This document shows, piece after piece, positions 10,095 to 20,600 of a stretch of DNA of 64,000 nt. The position numbers and the translations under genes were made by a program. The notes under the pieces are model-generated. The model was not told the DNA's origin. It saw only the letters and a program-made list of their open reading frames with translations, and made no database searches. The stretch is from positions 443,404-507,403 of the forward strand of contig BDSI01000063.1 of the NCBI GenBank assembly GCA_003117195.1. Direction: 5' to 3'. Position 1 is the stretch's first letter, and each line of letters begins with the position of its first letter. Source of the DNA: Eudorina sp. 2006-703-Eu-15. Its lineage: Eukaryota; Chlorophyta; Chlorophyceae; Chlamydomonadales; Volvocaceae.

Positions 10095-13000
10095 TCATCC
10101 CACTTTGTGAGTCACGGGCAGCACGACGTCGTCGTCGTCGCCCACCCCATCGTACGCATCGTACTTAACGCCCGGCCGCTGCAAGCAGTCCGCGAACAAC
10201 CGCCGCGCCCGGGCAAATATGCCTTTACTAGGTTGATGGTGGTGGTGGTGGTGCTGCTGCTGCTGGTGACTATGGTGATGGTTGACCCCGCCGACCGCTC
10301 CGTGCGATGCGGCCCCCGCCTCCCCTGATCCCTCCCCTGCCTGAAACCCAGCCGCCGAACCCAGACCCGCACCCAGACCCCCCGCTGACGGCCGCGTCGG
10401 GCTGCCGCCACTCAGCCGCCGCAGCGCCGCCGCGCCTTGCCCCGTCGCCAGGGCCTCCGGCGGCGGCGGCACCCAGGACGACATGGGCGGGATGAGGGCC
10501 TCAGCCCCACCGTCGGACCCCCGGCTGTTGCGGCCGTCGCTCCCTGGGTCCAGAGGCTGTCGCAGCGACCCATCGGGGTCCTGCATCAGCGTCCAGGAGC
10601 CCGTGCGCCGCCCGTGGCCGTGGCCGTGGCCGTGGCCGTGGCCGTGGCCGTGCAGGTGACCGCCCACGGCGCCGAGCAGGTCCACCGCCGTGCCGATGAG
10701 GCCGCCCAAGGCGGTGGCGGCCGCGCCCGCGCCCGACAGCGGCCGCTGCGACCGGTGGGTGACAGGTGGGGGCTGCGGCGGGCCCGGCAGCGAGTGCTGC
10801 CCCGACAGCGTCTGCAGGCCGGTGGCGGAGTTGGGGCTGAAGAGCTCGTGGAGGCTGGTGCGCGAGCGGCGGCTGCGGGAGACGGGCGACTGGAGCCCGG
10901 CCGCCACGACGCTGCCACCGCGTGGGCTGGTGTTGTGCGGCGGGCTGCCCGGCGGGAGGGTGCCGGCGGTGAGGGAGCGGCCGGAGAGGCGGGGCGAGAG
11001 GAGGTGCGCGGCGCGCTGCGGGCCGGTCGGGTCGGGTGCAGGGCCGGAGGAGGACGTGTCCGACACGCCGCGGATGAGGTCGTCGGCGGTGCGGCCGTTT
11101 GCGCTGAGGCTGGCGGTGGTGCTGGCATGCTGGAGGCCGAGGCCGGGCGCTTTCCCGGCGGCCACGGCGCCGGCAGCCAATGAGGAGGAGGCAGGCCCGG
11201 CGGCACTGGCCGCAGAGGCGGCGGTCGCGTCGCCCGTCTCCGACGATGCCGCGGCGGCCGGCAGCGGCTCTGCGCCCCGGGGCTCCCGCGGCGCGTTGAG
11301 CGGCGGCACCGCCGGATGCCCGGGCGTGCCCGGCGGAGAGGGGTGCGCCTCCGGAACGTCGTCCGGGAACATCAGCAGCAGATCCGCCACAGCCGCAGCG
11401 GCACTCGAGCGTCGCCCCGGGCCCTGCTGGCCCCGCCCCTGTTGCTCCTCTGCTCGCGCCGTGCCGCTCACGGCCGCAGCCGTCACCGTGGCCGTCATCG
11501 CTGCTGCGGCCACGGCACTCCGCTGCGCTTCAGCCGCCGGCGCGGAGGCAGAACGGCCGCCGCGGCTTGCAGATGGTGAACCGGGCCCGTCCTTGCTCGC
11601 CCCCGCCCAATCCTCCCCATTCAACAACGGCTTGTATGACCCCTCATTCCCACCGCCGACGCCGCCGCCTGCAGCCAGGTGCGGCCAGTGCAGCCCGCCC
11701 TCGCCCACCAGCGCTGCCGACATGCCCCGCGCGCGCTGCACACCGGAGCGAGCCGCCGCCGCGATGGCGGAGCCCGCGGCCACCAGGCCCGGCGGCACGG
11801 CGCTGCCGCCTGACGCGGCGGCGGGGCCGGCACCGCCGCCGTCGGACCCAATGGCCTGCACCTCCCTCGCGCGGCGCTGCAGCTGCAACAGCACCTCCAT
11901 ATCTGGGCCCAGTTCGGGGTAGCGGGCTCTCAGGCTCTCCAGCAGCTCTGGTCGGACGGCCTCGCACGCCAGCACCTGCCGCAGCTGCCAGCGCCGATTT
12001 GGGTCCGGCTGCAGCAGCCCCCGTATCAGGCCCTTGAGCGGCTCCGACAGGCGGCCGCCGCCCGGGAAGGTGATGCGACCCGCCAGCACGGCGCGGCGGA
12101 TCGCGACCTCCATGCGCTCGGCGCCGCCCTTCTGCCAGGGCCACCAGCAGTGCTTGAACGGCCAGGCACCTCCCTGCAGCAGCTGGTACAGCACCACGCC
12201 CAGCGCCCACCTGCGTCGGAGGGAAGAGGGGGCCCGAGAGGGATTTAAGGGAATGCCTGCTTCGAGGGCAGGCGCTGCACAGCCCCGGGGCCGGCATCGC
12301 GGGGCAGGGCAGCAACCGCCAGGTAGTGCAGGAGGTCCGCCGCACAAGACGCCAAACAAGGCCCAGCTAACTTTCATTCAGGCAGTGATGGCCCATGAGC
12401 ACCCTGCCTACTGCTCCGGCCGGCATTCACGACGCCAGCCAAAGTAGTGTGCGTGTGTGCCACGGCACGTCTTACCCAGTTGGGACCCTATTCCCCGCTC
12501 CCCGTTCCGCACAGGCGGCTGCACCCATGCACTGGCCCAGGCCCGCCGCACCCGGCCCAGGCCCTGTCCGCCACCCCGACAGCACCGCAGCCCGTTCCCG
12601 ACTGCACCGGCTTGCGGCCCCACCCCAGCAGTCACCCACCAGTCGCCCGCCCGGCCGTCGTCCCCGTGCTTCAGCCCCGCGGGGGACATGGTCCAGGGGG
12701 TGCCCGCCACCGCCCGCGGGGTGGCCCCCTCCACGTGCGCCAGGCCGAAGTCCATGATCTGCACCTTGCCCCGGTGGTCCATCAGGAAGTTGGGCAGCTT
12801 GATGTCTGCGGGGCGGGCGCGCGGGGGCCGGGCCGCGGGATTGGGGTGGGGTGGGGCCGGCCGGTGGGGGGGGGGGTCGGGCCGCAGGATAGGGTTTCGG
12901 TGATGTAGGAATGTAGGTTGGAGTGCGGCGAGCGGCAGGTGCACAGGAAAGTGGGTGGGGCAGGTACTGGGTGCGCTGCAGCGGGTGAGGCGCAGGCCTC

Positions 13001-14373
13001 AGGTTCTCAGTTGAATGCCGACCCCGGGGCGTGCGTCAGGATGGGGGCGCCCGCCGGGCACCTTCCAACCCAACCTGTGGATGGAGAGACGGGGGGAGTC
13101 CGGCCATGCGGGGAAGGGCCTTCTCAAACGCCGTACCTTTATGCACCACCCCGTGGACGTGGCAGCGGTGCACCGCGTTCACCATCTGCAGCCACACGCC
13201 CATCACCTCCCGCTCGTCGATCTGCGCACCGGCGGCGTGCGTGTGAGGAGGGCGCGGGAGGTCGGCGGGGGCCATCAGGTTGCCACCAAGAGGGCCGCAC
13301 GCATCAGACAAACCGAGCGTAAAGCACAACAAAGCACCTACCGTGCCAGCCACATGGCGGACCCGAAACCAACCAGACCGAGGATCGCCGCCCACGTGGG
13401 CCCTACGCGCCTCCCTGCTCCCCGCGGGGAACCCCCTCGCCCGCCCCGCCCCGCCCCGCCCCGCCCCGCGCTCACCTGCGAGGGTGCAACACCCTGGCAC
13501 GCGTGCGGCGGTGGCGTCGCGGTGAACAGCCACTCCTCCACGCTGCAGGCCGCAACGGGCATGCGCAGCACCGCCATGTAGGTGGCGTGCTTGGCCGCCG
13601 AGGGGGACCGCTGGAGGCCGCGCGGGAGAGGGATCCATGTCACAGGAGGCGACAGGAGGCGACAGGAGGGAGGAGGATCAGCCGGTCGGGGGTTTAGAAG
13701 CGCCGTTCCATTTCAGAGGTTCAATCCTTGCTGTGCCAAGGGGTTACAGTGCTACACTGTGAACGGGGGTCCATGCCACTCCGAGAGGGAGAGCAGGAGG
13801 CGGCCCGGTACAGGGGCCCTTCAGGCAGTGGGCCGCAGTGCACCTCCCCACCTCGTCCACGTAGGCAGACTTGAATGCCTCCACGCAGGGGAGCACTGAC
13901 GGCTCGCTGGACAGCAGCAAGTGGATTCGCGCTTCAGTGAGCAGCATCGGCGCGTCGTCGACGTCCGCTAGACACGTTGCCGTCGTGGCGGGGATGAGCT
14001 TGAGGGCCCACTCATGGCCCGAGGAATCCCGAGCCAGTACGACGTGGGAGAAGGCGCCGCCGCCCAACAGCGATTCCACGTGGAACGCGGAAAGCTCCTG
14101 GGGACCATTGAGGTTGGGGAACACAGGAGCCGCGCGCACGGAGCTAAAAAATAAATGCAATCCCGCAGAAGACCTTCAGTCGATATTTACTAGGTGAACA
14201 CAGTTTAAAAGAGATATGACGGGGATGGGGAACGGACACGCCCGAGGTACAATTAGCGCAATAGGTCCCAACGGCCTTCAGCCAATATTGGGCTGACCAA
14301 TACAATGGTTAAAGCTTACCTTGGACGGAAAAAATGGCAAAATGCTCGCCAGCTGAGCAGCTGTCGCAGCCAT
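10095..14373 (-). CDS. Ser/Thr protein kinase with long low-complexity C-terminal tail
   Basis: Six exons, minus order: 14373-14320, 14097-13852, 13610-13476, 13221-13137, 12805-12640, 12210-10095. Phases close to 933 residues. The kinase domain spans about residues 23-300: glycine loop GGGAFSHV (30-37), ATP lysine in WALKLI (K51), catalytic loop HGVVHKDIKLPNFL with D174, K176 and N179, DFG at 192-194, GTPWTMSP, and DWWALGVVLYQLL. Two oddities: HRD is HKD, and the APE glutamate is absent (SPAGL). The last exon carries a tail of more than 500 residues rich in Ala, Gly, Ser and Pro, a GHGHGH run and a poly-His run near the C-terminus. The ATG at 14373 was chosen because the exon 2 frame has no in-frame ATG and the 14320/14097 junction is in phase. 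The substrate is unknown and the subfamily is not assignable by eye. Confidence 0.88.
10613..10652 (-). repeat. In-frame hexanucleotide repeat coding Gly-His
   Basis: Six or so copies of CCGTGG on the plus strand, read on the minus strand as alternating His and Gly codons in the kinase tail. It is in frame and would vary protein length without frameshift. Confidence 0.9.
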
Positions 14374-14446
14374 TGTCAGACGTGGGCTGTCGGCCTGGCA
14401 GGTCGAATGCTGCCCAAACCTCACCTTGCATGTACTAAATGAAATT

Positions 14447-14452
14447 CTTATA
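14447..14452 (-). promoter_or_regulatory. TATA-like box upstream of the 10-14 kb kinase
   Basis: The minus strand reads AGTATAAGAA about 75 bases upstream of the start codon at 14373. Spacing is plausible; the match is modest. Confidence 0.3.
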
Positions 14453-15211
14453 CTGACAATGGAAAAGGTATCGATGACGATTAGGGTCGGTAGAAAAAGA
14501 AACATAAAGGGAAATAATAACAAGTCACGTCACCTTGTCCTGTCGTCACATAATGTACGTCTGGTAATATACGCCGGCTGGCAGTATCAAAATCGTTAAT
14601 AACCATAATTTCCTCCACATGAGGGGGTCAAAGTGTGGGGGCATGCCGTACAGGCACAATCTATCCGGTCGACCATCACCGTCACCACCATGAAATGCAT
14701 CAGGGCTGTCAGCAATGTACCAAATTATATGCAAATCAATCCAACGCGTTTGTCCCTCAGAAGCCGCAACGCGGACGCGCCCTGACGAGCCAGCTGGCGT
14801 GCGTATCTGCGTAAGCACCTGCAAGTGAGAAGGTAGACAGGTGTCAGCATCCAGCGCCTACATCACAACACCATGTTACATTTCAAAAAGCCACAATGGG
14901 GATTGTCGGGCGCTCGATCATTGGCGCAGTCGTCCACTCGATTCCTAGCCGGGCAACTACAACAGATCACCTAGATCACTCAGCACTGCCACTCTATTTT
15001 ATCCCCTCGCACCCACAACCAATATAACCTCACGAGTTCGCAACAGAAAAACACAACATTACCCTGCAGCTGAAAGCCTCAGCACAGATACTGCCGCGCA
15101 TACGCTGCACGATGTGTGAGCAGATAGTACGTAACATCAGACCTCCGAGCCCACTTTTCTATTCTTTCTTAACCCTTTTGCCTGCAGATGTGCTGGGAAT
15201 CTACGCAAGCC
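14453..15211. other. Intergenic, between kinase 5' end and PhzF-like 3' end
   Basis: This stretch is AT-richer than its neighbours. A minus-strand open frame (14824-14546) follows a good-looking acceptor (TTCTCACTTGCAG) and ends in a hydrophobic segment, but I can find no upstream exon for it. Nothing else is recognisable. On the minus strand a TGTAA lies at about 14875 and could serve the PhzF-like gene. Confidence 0.3.
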
Positions 15212-17367
15212 TTACGCCTGCAGTGTGCCCTCCATCACCAGCGTTGCAGTCCCCGAAACGACCACGCGGCCCTCCGTCCGCTGCACTTCCACCAGCAAGT
15301 CCCCGCCCCGCGCCGAGCACTGCCGCATTCGCATCGGCCCCCCAGCCCCTGCCGGCCGCAGCAACGGCTCCCAATAGGGCCCAAGCACCGCGTGAGCGCT
15401 GCCGGTGACCGGGTCTTCATTGATGCCCATCCAGGGCGCGAAGAAACGGCTGCAGACCTCCTCCTGCTCCTGCTCAGTCCCCTGTGGCCCCTCGACCGAG
15501 CCTCCTGCAGAACAGGAAGCACATGGGCGGTGCACAGAAGTGCATTGTTGACAGGCAGCTAGCTATGCATGGAAAGTTGGAGTAATGTATTATAGATGCT
15601 AGGATACAAACCACGGGTGCGCCTGACAGCCGCTGGGCGCATTTGCATGCGGAATAGATAGTTTATCGTGGATCGAGGCGAATGGATGCTACTGGGCGCT
15701 GGTGGTGAGCGTGGAACCTTCGCAGACGTGGTAGGGGTGAAGGATCAAGTGGTACACCCCTCCTCAATAGAGGAATGCTTCGGTGGTCTCCCCGATGTGC
15801 AAATGTAGCTGCCCTGGCCAGCATCAGACTCGGCGAGATATGTAACGATACACACGCATTGTGATTCCTGCACGCGTGCTTACCCAGCCCCTCCACGTCA
15901 CCCGCCACAACCGACCGACCCAGCCACCCCAACCGCCTGGCCTCACCCGTCCGGCTGCACACGATGACGCCGTGCACCTCCTCAGCCGTCGCCGCTTTCG
16001 CCATGGCTTCAAAGTCGGGCTTTACTGCCTCCAGCTGCCGCCGCCCCACGCCCTCCGCCAGCACCACCAGCACGTAGTTGAGGCCGCCCTGTCCACAGTA
16101 CCGCACCTCCCGCACCGGCAGGGGCCCCGCACAGGCACGTACCAGGGGCCCGGTTGGATCCAAAGCGCAAGCCGGAACTGGATCCACCGGGTCGTACAGA
16201 GGCAGCGACAGGGAGAGCGCCAGCGGGGCGCCGTCGTCCACTCCCTCGGTGGCGGGCGTGGCGGCGGAGGCGCGGGTTGTACGGCTGACCAGCAGCTCCC
16301 CGCTGAGCGTGTGGAAGGAGATGTCGGGGTGGAGATTGCCGCGGGCTGCGAGGTGGTGGTGGTGGTGGTGGTAGCGGTGGGGAGGCGAGCGAACGGTCAT
16401 GCACACCACCAGGTCGTGAATGTAGCAGGACAGGTTGGTTGGTTGGTTGGTACCCTTCAAATAAGCACAACAGAGGGCACCAGACCCCACATCCCAGCTG
16501 CAATCGAGGGGGAAAGCCTCGTATCGCTCTGGGGACGCAAGGACAGCGATCCGCACAGCCGGGCCCTGGGCGAAATGTTTGGCGATTTGACGATGCGACA
16601 TAACGGACATAGCTGCCGTGCCAGTAACACGCCGCACGGGTCAGGGCTTTATACTTTTAATCTCACAGGTCGCCAGACCGCCATTGGGCACCACGCGGCT
16701 AGGCGGTTGCGCTTGCGGCCGCCGGGCACATCAGGCCGCATGGCAAGGCATGGCAAGGTTGTCTCTCTGCTCGGCGCACCCTGCATCAGCACTGCCGCAG
16801 ACGCCACTGTCGCGTGGCCGCAGCAGGGCACCTCGCAGGTGGGGGTGAACCAGCGCAGCCGGAAGGCGTTGGCGGTGGTGAAGGCGTCCTGGCCGCTGGC
16901 ACATCCATGATCCAACTGAGTGGGACACACGGAAAGATGTACGTTACCTGGATCAGCTTCATCGGAGAGGGTGAGCAAGCAAGGGCAAGCATCTCATAGA
17001 TCATGCCAATGCGAAAAGAAAGTAGCGGTGCGCAGAGGTTCGGCCCGTCCTTTCGGGCGGGTGACCGGCCAGGGTCCGTACAGCCCTGTACAGCTGGGTG
17101 GGGGTGGGACAGGTGCGTGGCATCTGCGAGCCCATTGGGAAGCTACATTTCGCCCATAATCGTTAGTGGCACGCAAGATCATCAACGTACCGGCTCAACA
17201 AAGGCCGTCTCTGATAGGTTCATTTCTGCGGCGATTTGCTGTCGTACGCTGTCCTGAAGTTGACCCGGCATGCACAGGCACACAGCGGCCGGGTTACCTC
17301 TGAAGGGCTTGCTTGAAAATGCATCGACAATGTAAACGGGCAGGCGCAATGCGGCCGCACGGCTCAT
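15212..17367 (-). CDS. PhzF/PBLD-family isomerase-like protein
   Basis: Four exons, minus order: 17367-17191, 16915-16780, 16345-15947, 15504-15212. Phases close to 334 residues, about 15% longer than the family's usual 280-300. The diaminopimelate-epimerase-like two-lobed fold is shown by VYIVDAFSSKPFRGNPAAVC at the N-terminus, MNLSETAFVEP with the catalytic glutamate (E53, matching E45 of PhzF), FRLRWFTPTCEVPCCGHATVAS, FHTLSGELLVSR, FFAPWMGINEDPVTGSAHAVLGPYW, CSARGGDLLVEV, and the end TATLVMEGTLQA. The closest well-known eukaryotic relative is human PBLD (MAWBP). PhzF itself isomerises a phenazine precursor, but eukaryotic members have no settled substrate, so I do not assign one. The start is the first in-frame ATG (17367). 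The gene is divergent from the SulP transporter. Confidence 0.94.
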
Positions 17368-17679
17368 TGTGTCGCAAGCCCCCAACGTGTGCACTACGAG
17401 ATTTGAAAAGACTGAAATTGAAAATCTTTTGCCTTAAAAAATTTTGGTCTGCGATTGTACATTGCTGATGGCGGGCTCGCGTGTAGATTTAATCAGGAAA
17501 TGTACGAATGTTCATGAGGGAAAACCCGTCCTATTTGCACAGCGCACATATAAACTAGCTGTGTTTCGGCCCCTGTGTTGCCAAGTTATGCAAGTTCAAT
17601 GTCGACTCAGAAGCAGGCATGAGTTATACCCTCAACAGCTCATAACTCGCACCACTTTCTAGGGCGTCGCACAATCACG
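17368..17679. promoter_or_regulatory. Divergent promoter region, PhzF-like and SulP genes
   Basis: These 312 bases separate the two start codons and must hold both promoters and 5' UTRs. They are clearly AT-richer than the flanking exons. On the plus strand a TATAAA lies at 17549-17554, 126 bases before the transporter ATG. No convincing TATA box is seen for the PhzF-like gene. Confidence 0.6.
17549..17554 (+). promoter_or_regulatory. TATA box of the SulP transporter gene
   Basis: TATAAA in the context CACATATAAACTAGC, 126 bases upstream of the ATG at 17680. Confidence 0.5.
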
Positions 17680-20600
17680 ATGTCGAAACCTAGGCCATCA
17701 TCGATGTTATCTGACCTGATTAGGCAAGCGACGACGTCGACGGATTTGCCGGAAAGTTCTCAGACAAGCGACGTGCTGCCGGAGCGCCCTTCGCAACGAC
17801 CCTCTACTACTGCGCCTCCAACGGCGGAGGAGCTTGCCGAGGCTTTCTTTCCGGGATCATCGATTCGGGAGCATGCCTTCTTTCCTAAGAGCTTGACGAC
17901 ACACTCGCAGCTTTCGCACTCACATACCCACTATGGCTTTCTCGGAAGCTTTAAGCCGGCTGGGAACTGGCCGACAACCGACCACGCCCAGGTAGGCGAG
18001 CTTACCTATGATCTTATAGGAGCTTCAGGGCCTCCTGCTTCAATTTGCGTCACGTGACCCCCGATGGAGCCGTTCGGTGGGCGGCGTCCGTGCCTTTGCG
18101 CTGGAATTTCGTGCGCTGATAACTTCGATGTAAATGCGTCGTGTGCGGCACTTCAAGGTGAACATACACTGTGGGGACGGTGGCTTCCCAGGAAGCCTTG
18201 CCTTACCGACAGTCCTTGACCCTGGGGAGCAGGAACTCTCCCACCACTCTTTTTGTTGACGTATGTTCGCCATTATGTGGTTAGTGATCATGTGCGCACC
18301 TGTTGCTGCGATGCGGCCTGATTAGGAAGCCTTTTTACCAGGGGGCTTGATTAATCCTGTGTACGGCAAGCCGTCTTGTTCACGACCCAATTCCATGGCC
18401 TTTCATGATGCACTCGCAAGCATTGCCCCGTGTACCCATTTTGCTCTTCATCATTTCCATACACCCGCATTTCGCATGTCGTCTCGGCCGGTTACGTTGT
18501 GTTTCTGGCCATGCCAGGTTGCCTACTGTACGCCCCAGCCTTCAGCGCCTGACCGTGCCTCTGACCGTGCCCTCCCCTCCTGCCGGCCACACCCCACTCC
18601 CACCAGGCGGGTGGGGGTTCCCCGTCTTACACCACCGGATCCATGCGCAGATCCGCCGGCCCCGCCGGCCCCGGCGACGGCGGCAGCGCCGCCACCAGCC
18701 ACTCCCACCACCAACTTGCCCGCCAGCCCTCGATCGCGGAGGCGGAAGGCGAGGGCCAGGGCGACCGCGCCGTGTCGGCCGCCGGCGCCAGCGGCGCCGT
18801 TGGCGCAGGACGCCGCGACGTGCAGAGCCCCAGTCCCAGCCTCCAGACATCCGCGCCCCCCGGCTCCGAGTCCTGGTCCGCTTGGCACCGGTGGATGTCC
18901 CCGGGGATGTCCGGCACCTCCCCCGACAGTCCCGGACCCTTGGGGGCGTTGGCCGCTGACCCCCGCCGAGGCGGGGCCGCCTCACAGCAGGCCCCACACC
19001 CGGGACACCACCACAACCAGCAGCAGCACCAGCAGAACGGCCTGACCACCGAGGCCGGCCAGCGGCAGTACCTCCACTCGCCGCTCCCACAGGGACAGCT
19101 ACTGCCGCCGTCGCTGCCGCAGTCGTCGTTTATGCTACAGCCGCAGCTGAGCCGGCGGAAGAGCTTGGCTCGGGAGGGCGGCGCCAGCGGCCGGAGGGGG
19201 AGCATGGAGCGGCAGGTGCAGCACACTCGGCAGCTGGAGTGCCTCTCTTTGTACGGGGACGGCGCAAGCGACATGACGGGTGTGTGGGGGCCGGCAGCGA
19301 GCAGGAGACGTAGCGACCCTTGGGCACGCGGGGTAGGCGACGCGGTCGTGGGGTTGCGTGGACGGCATGTGGCAGGAGGGGGCTTGTCTAGGCGGCAGCA
19401 GGTGTCGATTCGGGCAGATGGCCCATCCGTCGGGTCCGCGCGCGGAGGTCGTGCACTCGTGATCTGGGTCAAGGCGAACTGGTGCACCCGCGGCCGCTCC
19501 CTGCGACCCCGCTGCCCATGGCCAGCGCCCCACACCAACCTGAGCTGCGCTAGCTGCTAGGGCACATCACGGGGTGCTTCAGTCCAACCCCCCCTAACCC
19601 CCACCCCCCATGTCTACCAATTTCCTATATACCCCCCCGGCCTCCTCGCTGCACCGCTCAGAGCCGCTGCTGCTCCACGACCACAGCATCGACCCACCCG
19701 ATGTGGAGGCGCCGCTATCCACGGTGGCGACGACGGCGGGGGACCTTGACGGACCCGGCCCGGGCGCTGGCGCCTACGCGAACGGCGGCGCCACCTCCGC
19801 GGCCGCTGCCGCCGCCGCAGCCGCCGCGGGCTCGGGCTACGCCGCCGCCGCTGGGGGCCCTCCGGAGCTGCCGGCGGACATCCGGCGGCGCAGCGGGGTG
19901 TTCAACTCGGTGGTATTCGGGATCATAAATGCTGTGGTCAGCATGCCCACGCTCATCGCCTACACGGCCATCGTCTTCAAGGTGTGCGGGTGTGGGTGTG
20001 GCGGTATCTTTCCATGTGGCCACGCACGTGCAACAAGGCAGCACACATCAGTCATGCGGGGGTGTAGAGGGGTGTCAACAGCAGTCGGTCTGGGTCAAGG
20101 TGCGTGCGCGCGTGTGTGTGTACGTGTGTGGTTTGCGATGAAGCCCGCTCGGACCAGCCCCAACCCAAACCCACGTGCATGTGCGACCGTGTCCACTTGT
20201 GGCTGGGTGCACATCGGTCCGGGGCTGGCACCGGCCCAGGGCTGCTGGTCCAGCCCGGACGGAAAGACCGCCGCATGTGTCGGTAGTAGGGCGACGTGTG
20301 GGACATGTGAGGGACGCGGGGGGCGTGCAGCCAGCCGTGGGCCGTGGGACTGCCGGTGGGTGTACCCCGCCGAGCAAGTCGACCCGGAGGGAAGGAAGAA
20401 CCCACCCGCTGGGTCAGCAGCGCAGTTTCACCCAGATACACCCACCCACCGGGGTGGCTAACTGAGGGGTTCCCTGCCCAGCTGCGTAGCCGGAGGGCGG
20501 GCCTACTGCGGGCGGGAGCAGAGGGCCGGGGGTAGAGGGCCGGGCTGCAGTCGGGCGACTGGTGGGGCGTGTTCGACTGGCCTCCCCCGGCCCCCCCCCT

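Noticed and set aside
10437..11922. Long plus-strand frames through the 10-12 kb region
   Set aside because: They are antisense shadows of the GC-rich, low-complexity kinase tail, whose minus-strand frame continues from the kinase domain.
16948..17000. Extra PhzF exon ending at the GTAACG donor near 16948
   Set aside because: Joining 17191 directly to 16915 is in phase and reproduces the family spacing between SETAFVEP and FRLRWFTP, so no extra exon is needed.
18523..19538. Long minus-strand frames under the transporter N-terminus
   Set aside because: No domains; GC-rich antisense of exon 18607-19279, which is in phase with its neighbours on the plus strand.
19610..20461. ATG-started frame beginning MSTNFLY taken as the transporter start
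   Set aside because: Splice phases from 19279 to 19662 close exactly and give a continuous protein with the N-terminal exons; the ATG is part of a dispersed intronic element that also occurs elsewhere.
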